DNA of 64,000 nt. Source: Culex pipiens pallens (Eukaryota; Arthropoda; Insecta; Diptera; Culicidae). Made by a program: the position numbers and the translations under genes. The notes under the pieces are model-generated. The model was not told the DNA's origin, did no database searches, and saw nothing but the letters and a program-made list of their open reading frames with translations. The stretch's first letter is position 1. Every line of letters starts with the position of its first letter. This document shows, piece by piece, positions 11,987-23,626 of the stretch. The stretch lies in the NCBI RefSeq assembly GCF_016801865.2, contig NC_068937.1, positions 96,287,278 through 96,351,277 on the forward strand. Reading direction: 5' to 3'.

Positions 11987-11997
11987 ATAATATTTGT

Positions 11998-13182
11998 TTT
12001 GAACTTTTCAAAACAAACAAAAAATGGTGAAGTGAGTATCGGACCGTTTAAATTGTTGATTGATGTATTTAAAATCGTGTAAACTGCTTCAGAACTTCAA
12101 CTAACAACCAAACAAATTTCCGAAAACTCCAAAAGCTCCACCATCACTCAATTCGTAGCGCCATACTAAATTAATCACGTGCGATTTGTTTGTAGTCCGC
12201 GACCGACCAGGGACAACCAATTAGTTTGACAACTGTTCAAAAAGAAAAAAAAAAACCAGAAGCACTGTGCAAGCAAATCATGTCGGTGTACCCATTTCGC
12301 TGGAGACACTCACTGTCGTGAATCCGGACAAACGCCGGCAAGGGGGTAGTTTCAGCTCAGAGGATCGTAAAATGGTATATTTTATTCATATATTAGTCAG
12401 AAGGAAGGTTTCTCTTTCGTCTCTTCCAGAAACCCCCTCCATTCTTCCCTTGGAGACAGTTTGGGCTCGGAATTGGCGGCGCATGTTGCAGAATGTGTAA
12501 TTTATTTTCGGGAACTTCGCACTGTGGGATTTAGAGTGGACAAAAAAAATATGTCATTGAACAAATCTTATCAAATATTATTCATAAATTTTAATTATTG
12601 CTAGAAACCTGATTCTTCCCACCTTAGATGAAAAATGTCCCACTGTGCAGACGATACGTCACTGGCAACGGTGGTCCACTAACCTTTATTGATATTTATG
12701 ACCACGTGTCAAGTGCGTTGTCTGCTTTCCTGTGTGTGAGTAGCAATTATGTGTCATGCCTGCGAAAATAACAACATATTCCTGTACTCTCACACGTTAA
12801 AATAGAAAAAATTGTACAGTTGTTGACACCGAACCAGTTAAAAGCCCTTCTTTGAATAATGTTTACAGGCAAAATCAACAAAAACACGTGCTTTCGTCTG
12901 TGCCATCTGTTTTGGCAATGTTCTAAGTGGACTGAAAATTCCAGGGCGAATCGTACGAAAATTGATTATTCCGATCGCATGCCCGGCGGCGCGTTAGGGC
13001 AATTATTTGGCGACGTTTTGGCTGCGTCTTGGTTTCGGTTTCGGATTGGTAAGGCGCTAAACCTGATTCAATCTTCTTTTTTTTTTGTTCTATACAGGTA
13101 ATAGTGAGAAACTTAAGCTTTTCTTCTCGTTTTGTATGCATTTTTCTTTTCTAGTAGAGCAATTTTCAACCAAAACCGTAAA
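11998..13182. other. No gene recognised
   Basis: This is unique-looking AT-rich DNA. Frames at 12267-12500 and 12859-13141 have no domain I can name and overlap on both strands. Confidence 0.4.
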
Positions 13183-15162
13183 TGGATTTTTTTTTGTATT
13201 TTTTGATTTGGCTCAAACTTTGTGGGGGCCTTCCCTATGAACAACTAAGCTATTTTGTGTCATTGGTTCACCCGTACAAGTCTCCATACAATTTGGGCTG
13301 CTGTCCATACAAAAATGGTACGTAAATATTCAAACAGCTGTAACTTTTGAGTGAATTTTCTGATCAATTTGGTGTCTTCGGCAAAATTGTTTGTATTGTT
13401 GAGGACTATTAAAAAAAAATAGGTACACGGAAAAATTTACAGATTTTTTAATCAATTTTTTTCACAAAAACTAAATTTCCCAAAAAATATTTTTTTTGAT
13501 TTTCGAGATTTTTTGATATGTTTTAGGGGACAAAACCCGCAACTTTTGAGTCATAGAGACACATGGTCAAAAAATATGCCGCCGAGTTATGAATTTTTGA
13601 AAAAATAGTGATTTTTGGAAAAAATCGAAATTTCATGCAAAAACAAATTTGACGATTTTTTTTAATGTAAAATTGAATTTCCAATCGAATAGTAATTTAC
13701 AGATTTTTTGATTAAGAGCTCTGTTTTCAAGATTTAGCCACCGAAAGTTTGATTTTAGCGAAATATTTGCAGTTTTAGATTTTTAAAAATAGTGACCATG
13801 AGTGACAATTTCTAAAAATATTTTTTTTGAAAAGTTCAGGCAAGTTGCTGAGATACAGCCGCTTTAAGGGGTTACATACATGTAGAAAATCTCGAAATTT
13901 CATATTACGGCAAATTGTTAATTCCACTAAAAATATGATTTTCAATCACTCCTGAAAGTTTCATGAAGATATTTCATGATTCAAGTGAGTAACAGACGAT
14001 TTAAGTTTGAAATTTTGCCATGCGCAAAGCGAACTGTCAAACCTTGTGAGCGTTTTTTTTCTAAACACAGAGTTGATTTATGGGTGCCACGATATCTCGA
14101 GATGGGATGGACCGAATTAGCTGAAATTTGGGATGAAGACTCTCATGACATATCCCGTGTGCATGACGAAGCCCGATTTTAAAATTTTGCTTTTTAAAAA
14201 AATACAAACTTAAAAATATTTTTAACTTTTTTTAAAATAAACGTTTCGAAAATCGGCCTTCGTCATGCACACGGAACCGGCCATATTTTGAAAATTACAC
14301 CCATTTTAAAAGCTAGTCTTGACTTTAAAATTTTCAAAATATTTTTTTCGAAAAGATTGGAAAACTTCAAGAATGTTTCATATTTTAACATTGAAAATTG
14401 GACCATTAGTTGCTGAGATATCGACATTAGAAAATTATGGGTTGTTTGGGTGAGACTTAAAAAACTTCAATTTTCGTGTTTCTTTTCCTCTAAGCCGCTG
14501 TATCTCAGCAACCAGAGGTCCAATCTTCAATGTCTCCTAGACAATTTTATAGAAAATTTTCTGAATTTTCAAAAAAAATATTTTAGAAATGGTCACTCAT
14601 GGTCACTATTTTTAAAAATCGAAAAACGGCAAATATTTCGCTAAAATCAAACTTTCGGTGGCTAAATCTTGAAAACAGAGCTCTTAATCAAAAAATCTGT
14701 AAAGTACTTTTCGATTGGAAATTCAATTTTACATTAAAAAAAAAATCGTCAAATTTGTTTTTGCATGAAATTTCGATTTTTTCCAAAAATAACTATTTTT
14801 TCAAAAATTTATAACTCGGCGGCAGATTTTTTGACCATGTGTCTCTATGGCTCAAAAGTTGCGGGTTTTTGTCCCCTAAAACATATCAAAAAATCTCGAA
14901 AATCAAAAAATACGTATTTTGGGAAATTGAGTTTGTGTGAAAAAAAGTTGATTAAAAATTTTTTTTCCGTGCACCTATTTTTTCTCAATAGTCCTCAACA
15001 ATACCTACAACATTGCCGAAGACACCAAATTTGTATGGACAGCTGCCAAAATTGCATGGAGACTTGTATGGGTGAACCAATTACACAAAATAGCTTAGTT
15101 GTTCATAGGGGAGACCCCCACAAAGTTTGAGCCAATTAAAAAAATACAAAAAATAAAAATGG
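13183..15162. mobile_element. 2 kb palindromic foldback, family B
   Basis: The arms at about 13183-13862 and 14478-15162 are imperfect reverse complements. Outer words are 'ctcaaactttgtgggggcc' (left) and its complement near 15113. The central part holds a left end of the TTAA-GGGG element (13864) and a smaller inverted pair around 'gtgcatgacgaagcccgat' (about 14158-14277). Open frames inside are palindrome shadows. Confidence 0.7.
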
Positions 15163-15310
15163 TCGAAATCCGCCGATTTGGTATAGGGTTGCTCCCATAC
15201 AAGGCTCCATACAATTTTAGCAGCTGTCCATTCAAAAACGGTACGAGGAGTCTTGAGGACTATTCAGAAAAAAATGATATACGGTTTGCCGATTTTTAAA
15301 TCAACTTTTT

Positions 15311-16339
15311 GCCTTTCTTACTAAAGAAAGGTACAGGTTTTACTTTTAGGCAGGACGTCATTTCCATCTTCGTAAATATGTCGATTCAGCATGAATTTTA
15401 ATCGGAAAAATCGACAAAAAATCACACTGCATCGATTTTTGACGCTTCGTCGCCAAGTCGACAAGTTGCCAAGTTGAGCTTCGAATACTGGCGCGAGAAT
15501 GCTGGCGCATATATTTTGTGGCTCGACTTATACTCATTTTGTAGTAGCTTGTCTACCGATGTTTCCTTCAATATGTAAGATATCGTAGCTTTTCGGTTTC
15601 TTTTGCCCTGTCCGTTTTTGCATAACTGTCCAATGTTTATGCAAAAACCTTTGTGACATAGGACATTCATCCGGCTACAATTTATTTGTTTTCCGTGTGC
15701 TCCTAAAATCGCCTAAATGTAGACTTAATTTTTTCGTGATTTCGTAAGTTTATTTAACAGGGTTCATTGGATTCCAATAGGAGCTTTCTAAGCTTTTCAT
15801 CGTTTGTTTTCAAAGTGTTCAATGCTGGCGACTCCAATGGCTTTCTTCCTAAGGTTCTCGCGATTGAGTGTGTAGTGGTGCGGTTGTTAAAAATAGCTAT
15901 CTCTGACTCTGTCACTCTCGTAGAAGCTGAATGGCTAGCTTCCCTGCACCGTGTGGCACACGCGGTTCACTTGTACCTTGTCTTGGTGCGCTGGTACGAT
16001 GAACCAAAACACCAACACAGTCACACAAAAGGGCTCGTACCGAAACTAGAAAACCAAAACGGTGTGCGTTTTTGGGAAGCTTGCTTTGATCGCGTTTGTT
16101 ATAAACGCTTGTTTGATTAGAAACGTACAAACATATTGTACGATTAAAAATATTCTTTTGGTGAAAATTGCGTTTTTTATTTCTTTTGGAAATCATATCA
16201 TTCATAATACTCATAATATCATCATAATACTTTGCTTTCATCATAAGACTTTCTTTTGTGCTGACGTTATAAATAAACAAAGTCGATGTTATTAATTGAA
16301 AGAAGTTCTACCATTGTTATATTCTTTAGTAAGAAAGGC
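15311..16339. mobile_element. TIR element, ends GCCTTTCTTACTA
   Basis: The left end GCCTTTCTTACTA (15311) pairs with the right end TAGTAAGAAAGGC (ending 16339). Both sides continue B-type repeat sequence, so this is an insertion into a B copy. The end resembles the GCCTTCCTCAC repeat, suggesting a related family. Two overlapping frames (15767-16120 plus, 15912-16280 minus) show no domain. Confidence 0.6.
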
Positions 16340-17420
16340 TCTTTCTCACCCCAGGTGGGATAAAATCGGGTTTTTTCACCAAAAAATCTCAAAATTCGTA
16401 TTTTGAAAATTGTTTTAAATTTTTTGGCATGGGTGTAATATTCAATGTTTGACCCTTTTAAAATTTAAGTCTAGATTACTAAACTTTCGAAAAAAATTCG
16501 AAGCGATCATAAAATTCCACAAATATACTATTTTAACATTGAAAATTTGACCATTATTTTAATTTAAAAACTGAAGCCAAAAAAAACTTAACGTTTTTTT
16601 CCTTTAAAACAAATCAAAATTGTTATAAAAATACGGTTTTTGGGATATTGATTTTCGTTTAAAAAAAGTCAAAAAAAATCCTTGCCATAATTTTGTGTTG
16701 ACTAGTCCTCATCAATACCTGCAATTTTGCCGAAGACACCAAATTGATCAGAAAATTCCTTCAAAAGTTACAGATTTTTCGAATATATACCATTTTAGTA
16801 TGAACAGCTGCCAAAATTGTATGGAGACTTGTACGGGTGAACTAATGAAACAACGTGACTTCTTTGGTCATAGGACAGGCCCCCAGTAGGGTGCCCAGAA
16901 AAATGACCCCCTGTTCCACAAGCGGAAAACGGTTTGTTGGGTTATTATAAGCATCTGTGCAAGTTTTGAGCGAAATTGGTTGAGATTTACCCATCAATAC
17001 CCGAGCCTAAAAGTGGTGAAGGAAATGTTTTTCAGGCAATTTTTTTTTTTCAAGTCGCTGATAACTTTTTAGGATTAAATTTCCAAAGAGAATCTCACTT
17101 TTGGAATTATATGGATGGAAGTAGCGCACCGTGTAGACCAAACCGTAAGAAAATTTGGTTTTCCATACATTTTTTCGATTTTTCCCATACAAACTTCACC
17201 TTCGAGTATCAATGGATAAATTTTGACCGATTTTGCTCATATTTGGCCCAGAGTCCTAAAATAGCTCAAGAAACAATATTCAGCTTGTGGAGCGAGGTTT
17301 TGAAAAAAGTCCCATATTCTGGGCACCCTAGCCCCCAGCCAACTAAAAAAAATATAAAAATAAAAATTGTTGGAATCATTCGATTTCGTAGGGAATTGCT
17401 CTATTTTTTTCGCAGAAATA
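16340..17420. repeat. B repeat fragment interrupted by a MITE
   Basis: B motifs ('caccaaattgatcagaaaat', 'gtatggagacttgta') continue up to 16886 and resume at 17331. The break is the TA-flanked MITE at 16889-17328. Confidence 0.6.
16889..17328. mobile_element. 440 bp MITE, TIR GGGTGCCCAGAA, TA duplication
   Basis: The left end GGGTGCCCAGAA pairs with the right end TTCTGGGCACCC. TA flanks it at 16887-16888 and 17329-17330. The 170-codon plus frame crossing it does not look like a transposase. Confidence 0.8.
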
Positions 17421-18325
17421 TAGATTTATTGTACAACTGGTCACAATTCATTTGGCAATGTTGCCGATTCTTCGAAAAAAATTCTTAATTAAAAAAAACC
17501 TGGGAAAAAAACAAGAAACAAATTGAAAAACTTTTCAACTTTACCTATCTGATATCGTGCATGGTTTTCAAATCAAAGCCACTTATTTTTTTTAATGAAA
17601 ATGTGACTTTTTACCTTCAGAAGTGATGACCAAGTTAGACTCTATCTGATAATATTTTTTTTTCGAAAAAAATCAGAAAACTACAACGCTGCATTTTTTT
17701 TTAAAGAGGCATTGAAGATTGGACTAGAACGACATTTTTCATGCATTGCTAAAATAGCCTCGATGTTGTCAGTGACGATAACGTAGCAAATATTCGTTCA
17801 ATTTTCAATATCCAAAAACGAAAGTAGGTATCTTACATTTCTTGAATCGACTTGTTATGGTCGGAAAGAAGTTTTTTTTGGGGCCTCTGCAAATGTAAGC
17901 GGTTTTATTTTTTGTGTAAAAAGTTGAGTGAAAAACAGGATAATATTTATAATAGTGTAATTAAGTGAAATAGTGTAATATGTTTTGAAGTTATGTCCCT
18001 CGACTCTGGCCCTTCGAAAAATATAAAAATTGAAATTACAAGTCATTGTATTGACATTTGAATGAAAAAAAAAAGGTTTAAACCTGAATTTTACAACTTT
18101 CCAGTTGTTTTGCAATTATTGATCTGGTTATTGATGAAATTTTTTTTCATCGAAAAAAAACTTTCTGCAGTGCTGTAAAATTGAATTTTCCAAGAAAACA
18201 AAAACCAATTTTTTGTCGATCTCAGACATGCTAAACATGCTTTTTAACGAAGGGAAATGTATGTCAAATTGTTTTTAGTTTATTAAACTTCTTTTTTCAT
18301 TAGAGAACTTCTCTGAGATTTCGGT
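17421..18325. other. No gene recognised
   Basis: AT-rich sequence with homopolymer runs. No boundary or domain could be identified. Confidence 0.35.
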
Positions 18326-18540
18326 CATTCGATTTTTTTTGTAGTTTTTAATCCGGCTGAAACTTTTTTGGTGCCTTTGGTATGCCCAAAGAAGCCATTT
18401 TGCATCATTAGTTTGTCCATATCATTTTCCATACAAATTTGGCAGCTTTCCATACAAAAATGAAATATATAAATTCAAAAATCTGTATCTTTTGAAGGAA
18501 TTTTTCAATCGATTTGGTGTCTTGGGCAAAGTTGTAGGTT
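18326..18540. repeat. B repeat fragment
   Basis: It contains 'gcccaaagaagccattttgc' and 'ttggcagctttccatac', matching the inverted counterpart at 300-400. It abuts the foldback element that starts at 18541. Confidence 0.6.
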
Positions 18541-20753
18541 GGTGATTTCCGCCAACTCGAACAGCAGTTGCCCCGACCCCTCTTCGATTTGCGCGAAACT
18601 TTGTTCTAAGGGGTAACTTTAGTCCCTGATCACGAATCCGAGGTCCGTTTTTTGATTTCTCGTGACGGAGGGGGTGGTACGACCCCTTTCATTTTTGAAC
18701 ATGCGAAAAAAGATCATGAGCATGACAAACCGTAATATCCTTTCAACACTACTGATCATAGGCTTCGACGATCTAGTGGTGTTTCCCTTATCAACAGTAT
18801 GTATGAATGCGCCGAAAAGATAAAACACCATGATTGCTAAAACTAGATCAGTTGCGAATAGGTAACAGTCATTGGCCACCAACGGCGCCCGCCATGTCAG
18901 TTTGTAGATCTCGATTTTAAGGGACGAGAATGTTAGTTAGCGCAGGTTGCTACTAGGGCAGCTGATTTACTCTGTGCTTACACCCCACAAGCGCTAGGAA
19001 CCTGAAAATTTGTTAGTAGGATAGGGTGCTTGGTCAGGATTCATCATAGAAGATGATGATGCGACCCAAAATCGTAGTGTTTGTTGAAAGGTTTTATATA
19101 TTATTCTCAAGGCAAACAATCGGATGCTGCGGATGAGACATTTCCCGTTTGACTGTTGTTAAATTTTAAATGAAATGGTTTAATCTTAGACAGCCGGCTG
19201 TGGAAAGATAAAGCCAAATAATGTTTATTTATAGAATGAGGTGTTTATTTATTCCTCAACAGGCACTTTTTGCCCAAATGAACCTAATACTAAAACTACC
19301 AACTAAAACAATCATTTCAACGTAAAACGCAATGCTGCAATGATAGCGTAGTCTGATTTTTAATTATATAACCATTTAATTCATACATTTGTTAAGGAAT
19401 AGACGCTACGAACTCAACCATCAAATGCCATCCGATCTTCTTTCTGTTAGCTAGATGAGGTATTGATTTTCGTTGCCTCTCGAGCTACGATGCTATGGAG
19501 AGGGCTTAACACACAAACAACCGACGTCGAGCCCTCCGAGCTACGGAGCTATGGGAAGGTCTTTTCAACACAAAAAAAAGACTCGCGCACCACTCAACGT
19601 TCTTGATGAATCAAAATATTTATTTACGCGATAAACCTAACGAACTCAACCGTCAAATTGTCTTCCAACCAGCGATGATGAAGAAAGGACTTAAAGCACA
19701 CAATAACTCACCGATTAATATAAATAAATTCCAAGATCGATCTTGTTCTATAGCAACAGCGCAACTCACTCCTGATTTTCACGATCGCGAATACAGCACG
19801 AAAAGAACACCACAAAAATCCATCTCACAATCCTAAATTGTTTTTTTTTTTTCACTTTGCACACAAACCCAACCATCCGCTTGCACTGACGGAACATAAT
19901 TCATACAAAAGAGACGAAAATTATCGCGAAAAAAAACAGGACTGCGCGTCCCCAGAAGCACTGCACTTCATTTTTGAACATGCGAAAAAAGAGGGGGTTT
20001 TCAATAATTTGCAGCCTGAAACGGTGATGAGATAGAAATTTGGTGTCAAAGGTACTTTTATGTAAAATAAGACGCCCGATTTGATGGCGTAGTTAGAATT
20101 CCAAAAAAACGTTTTTTTCATCGAAAAAAAAAACTCAAAAATAGTTTTAAAAACACTGCCATTTTCCGTTACACAACTGTTAAAAAATTTGGAACATGTC
20201 ATTTTAAGGGAAATTTAAAGTACTTTTTGTAGCGACCCTAAGTCGCTTACCTACTATACATAGACTACAGGACTGCGAATCTACATTGACCCAAAAGGGT
20301 CATTTTTTTCATTTAGATGTAGATTCAATGTAGATTCGAAAAATACATTAAATTTCCCTTAAAATAACATGTTCCAACATTTTTAACAATCGAGTAACGG
20401 AAAATGGCCGAGTTTTCAAAACTTTTTCAGTGTTTTTTTTTATGAAAAAAACGATTTCTCGGAATTTTGAGTACGCCATCAAATCGGGCGTACAATTTTA
20501 CATAAAAGTCCCTTTGACACCAAATTTCTATCTCATCACCGTTTCAGGCTGCAAATTATTGAAAAACACCTCTTTTTTCGCATGTTCAAAAATGGAAGGG
20601 GTCGTACCGCCCCTCCGTCACGATATATCAAAAAACGGACCTCGGATTCGTGATCAGGGACAAAAGTTACCCCTTAGGACAAAGTTTCACGTAAATCGAA
20701 GAGGGGTCGGGGCGACTTTTCCCGATTTCGTGTGAGTTGGTAGAGAATTACCC
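18541..20753. mobile_element. Foldback element, family A copy 2, with nested retroposon
   Basis: The right end is GAGAATTACCC (20753); the left end is a diverged form (ggtgatttccgccaactc). Arms pair as in copy 1, for example 'ttgccccgacccctcttcga' at about 18569 and its complement near 20700. The left arm is broken by a retroposon at 18714-19966. A short insert-like segment (about 20228-20276) containing 'gtagcgaccctaagtcgct' sits at the apex. No target duplication is visible at the outer ends. Confidence 0.7.
18714..19966. mobile_element. 1.25 kb retroposon with 26 bp TSD
   Basis: Direct repeats of 26 bp (18688-18713 and 19967-19992) contain 'catttttgaacatgcgaaaa'. On the minus strand the insert begins with 'cttctggggacgcgcagtcc', resembling the head of the retroposon at 28744 ('ccacggggacgcgctatc'). 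There is a diverged internal duplication around 'aacgaactcaacc' (about 19410 and 19640). No reverse transcriptase frame is visible. The family is not recognised. Confidence 0.7.
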
Positions 20754-21061
20754 ATATAAAATCGAATTTGCAATCAAAAAGTACTTCAGTGAAATTTTGA
20801 TAAAGTGCACCGTTTCAAGTTATATGTAACTTTTTTGAAAATAGTCGCAGTTATTCATTTTGTAAAATTAGTGCCCATGTTTGCCCACTTTTGAAAAAAA
20901 AATATTTGAAAATCTGAGAAAATTCTTATTCTTCTTATTATATTTGAACATTACTGATACGACCCTTGGTTGCTGAGAAATTGCCATGCACAGGAAAATT
21001 GATGTTTTCTAAGTCTCACCCAAACAACCCACCATTTTCTAATGTCGATATCTCAGCAACT

Positions 21062-21065
<4 letters not shown>

Positions 21066-21101
<36 letters not shown>

Positions 21102-21194
21102 CCTATACTTTCTCGGTGGGAGCAGATGGGAATCGAACCCAGGACCATTCGCATACAAAGCGAACACTGTAACCAGTCAGCCACGGCCGCTCCT
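21066..21194 (-). mobile_element. 129 bp tRNA-derived SINE with (CA)n tail and 26 bp TSD
   Basis: On the minus strand a tRNA-like head (21193-21119) is followed by a short spacer and a (CA)n tail (21066-21097). Direct repeats of 26 bp flank it (21040-21065 and 21195-21220, containing 'gtcgatatctcagcaactta'). A related site without the insert lies at about 14400-14435 on the other strand. Compact head-plus-tail structure and a long TSD indicate LINE-driven retroposition. Confidence 0.85.
21119..21193 (-). pseudogene. tRNA-Thr(TGT)-like SINE head
   Basis: It folds as a 75 nt cloverleaf. The acceptor is GGAGCGG/CTGCTCC, the anticodon stem TTCGC/GCGAA encloses loop TTTGTAT (anticodon TGT), and the T-arm is GGGTTCGATTCCC. 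A box (TGGCTGACTGG) and B box (GGTTCGATTCC) are intact, so pol III transcription is plausible. Its position directly before a (CA)n tail and inside a TSD marks it as a SINE head, not a working tRNA gene. Confidence 0.75.
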
Positions 21195-21300
21195 TAATGT
21201 CGATATCTCAGCAACTTATGGTCCGATTTTCAACGTTAAAATATGAAATATGAAAATAATGCCATGTTTAATTCAATTTGGCCCAAAATGCACGTGCAAA

Positions 21301-22090
21301 AAGATAGCACGACAGTGACGAAATGATCTTATACCAAATTCTCTGTAATAAAAATAAAATAAATGAAAAAAATTATTTTGCTTCTAAATTTCAACCAAAA
21401 TAAGAGCCATTAAGTTCCCAAGTCGACTGTTAACTCGTGAACATACTCTTGTAACCTCAAACTAGTTCTACCTCGCTGATTCTTGCCCCGAGTCCAGTTT
21501 CCTTTTTATTTCACTATCGATGCAATTCCGTGGAATCAATTTGTAGCTGGTTTGTTTCGCCAAGCCGCACATAACCATATGTGGTCCAAACAAGGTTCGG
21601 TCTACGGCGTAGTAAAGAAAGTACCTCCAAGGAAAAAAACGGGGGGAAAGAAGCGCTGCTGCTGCATCTTCAGACGGGTCCGGTCAGTTCCAGCTCATCT
21701 GAGGCTGAGTAAAAAAAAAAAAGAGGCGGTTCTGGTTATGATTGTTCTACTGTTCGTGTGGAAACTGGCCGCACAAGAAAAGCTGACTGTGGCGTGCGCC
21801 CAAGGGGTCGTTCAAAGAGAGAATAGAAATATGACGTGAAAAGTGCCCTTCGCCGAAGTGCGTCTGAGGACGGGGGAGGAAAATCGCCAGGTGAAAAAAC
21901 GCATTCTTCTTATCGCCAACGGTCGATCGAAAGTGGCCGTGGCTTGTAATAATGACGGCAATGAGCTTGGAGGGGGTAGAAAAAAAAAGTGATAATAGAC
22001 GCATTTGAGGAACGATTCACAGCTAGGGCAGAACATGGACAGGTTTGGTTGGCTTTTCGCTTTTAGATGGTCATGAGTCTAATAATAGAT
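21301..22090. other. No gene recognised
   Basis: Overlapping frames on both strands at 21483-22036 have no domain I can name. It may be host intergenic DNA. Confidence 0.4.
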
Positions 22091-22491
22091 ACTGTTGCAG
22101 CGACCTCAAATTTAAATCATTAAATTTGTCCATTTTTCGAACCTCACCACAGTTCTGACCATGCGCGCTTACGCAAGCATAAATAATTTTACCCGTCGAC
22201 TCGCGTTGCGCGACAAATAATTGAGCTTATGTACAGGTGTGGATCATGAGTCATCCTCACATGAAAAGCCCTTTATTAAATTTCGCCAATTGTTAGGCAA
22301 TCAAAAAAATGGTTAAGCTTTCAATTATGAATGTGCGATGTTTTTCCACAGGGGAAATTGAGGGTGTGGCTTAACCAAATTCATTGGCATGTTCGTTCAA
22401 TGGAGAATTCGACCTTCTCATTATTGACCAACATTTTTGAAAATGTTTTAGGAACATAATTTTGATATTCCAATAACATAATTTAAAGTTT

Positions 22492-22558
22492 CACGACAAT
22501 GGTTCGAACCCATGATTCCGATTTTGAGGTGTACTCACTACACCATACGGAAAGTCAT
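22492..22558 (-). pseudogene. tRNA-like sequence, degenerate
   Basis: The minus strand contains an A-box-like 'tggtgtagtgagta' and a B box GGGTTCGAACC. The acceptor stem does not pair well, and no clear anticodon loop can be assigned. It is probably a decayed tRNA-derived remnant. Confidence 0.4.
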
Positions 22559-22832
22559 GAAGAATTGCAGAGGTCTGCATAATTTAATTCATGAGGTTCA
22601 TCGATGCTTCTCATCGAAACGGACCACTTTTAGTAGAACAAAATTTAGTAGAGTTTTCGGGGACTGACTATAAAAACCCCAAAATTCTTGAGGAGGGCAA
22701 TTAGTTCCAGTTAGTTCCAGTTCTTGTTCCAGTCCAGTTCCAGTTCCAGAAGACGCCCCAGACCAGCCAGACCCGCCAGCAGCCACCAGTAGCAGAGGCC
22801 CCAGTCCAGCCGGACTTAGCGGTGGAGGCCGC

Positions 22833-22967
22833 AGTCCGCCGGGACTTAGCCGCTGTGAAGAGTCCGCCGGGACTTAGCCGCTGTGAAGAGTCCGCCGGGA
22901 CTTAGCCGCTGTGAAGAGTCCGCCGGGACTTAGCCGCTGTGAAGAGTCCGCCGGGACTTAGCCGCTG
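22833..22967. repeat. 28 bp tandem repeat, about 4.8 copies
   Basis: The unit contains 'agtccgccgggacttagccg' followed by 'ctgtgaag'. Copies are essentially identical, with a diverged 30 bp relative just upstream (22803-22832). It is GC-rich, unlike its surroundings. Confidence 0.9.
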
Positions 22968-23239
22968 GGTCTGGCATGGCTCGGCGAAGAGGTCTGGAGG
23001 ACAAGTCTGGCTTCAACGTAGAGAACTGGTTCGACGAAGATCTCAATGCAAAGTGATGTGATCGTGCGCGTAAAAGTTGAGAGTGTTACCGCAAAAAAGT
23101 AATCTTTAAAAAGTGTAATATACAAATAAGTGAAGTTTACTGATCTGTTTTGACTCTACGAGTAAATATCACAAAAATCCTGAAAGCCTAAACCGCTCGG
23201 GCCGTTCACTGTGTTACTGGTTGCCTGCTGGTCACTGCA

Positions 23240-23626
23240 TGGATTGTTGACGATTGGGTCAGTGCCCTGTGAGGATTTTTAGTGAGGTCTGATTTATAAT
23301 ATTTCAATTGATAGGATTCCAAAAAAACTGGCTGAATTTTACAGGTATTTCAGGGCATAATCCGGTAGGTGTTGAAGTTTGCAGCGGCGGTGTTCTAAAT
23401 TATGTTCTTTAACGAACAGTGAAGATGATGGTCTTTACTTGCGAAAGGATTGTCAGATCTTCAAACTTTTAGGCAATGGATGGGTCGGTGAGATCCGGAT
23501 ATATGTGAAAACACATTTTTATACATAACTTTTGAACTACTTATCGAAACTTCAAATAATTCGGTAGCGATGAATGGGACGCTGAACCGATTTGGATGCG
23601 ATCAAAATTGCTACAGTGCCGAGAAT
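23240..23626. other. No recognised feature
   Basis: Nothing identifiable between the LTR-like region and the palindrome at 23627. Confidence 0.35.

Larger units (their letters stand above)
20754..21300. repeat. B-related repeat segment carrying a SINE
   Basis: This sequence is the approximate reverse complement of 46680-46910 and, in part, of 14390-14460. The latter is an empty version of the site occupied by the SINE at 21066-21194. Confidence 0.6.
22092..23239 (+). mobile_element. Possible LTR / 5' region of an LTR retrotransposon
   Basis: The region starts TGTTGCAGCGACC. It has a TATA box (actataaaaacccc, about 22668) roughly 30 bp before an initiator-like 'caattagttcc', then a GC-rich repeated leader, and reads '...gtcactgca' followed by 'tgg' (a tRNA-primer-like start) at 23240. 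No gag or pol follows and no duplication was found. The LTR reading is inferred from layout only. Confidence 0.35.

Noticed and set aside
18541..20753. 4 bp target duplication for family A copy 2
   Set aside because: The left end is diverged and the flanks do not match, so no TSD is claimed.
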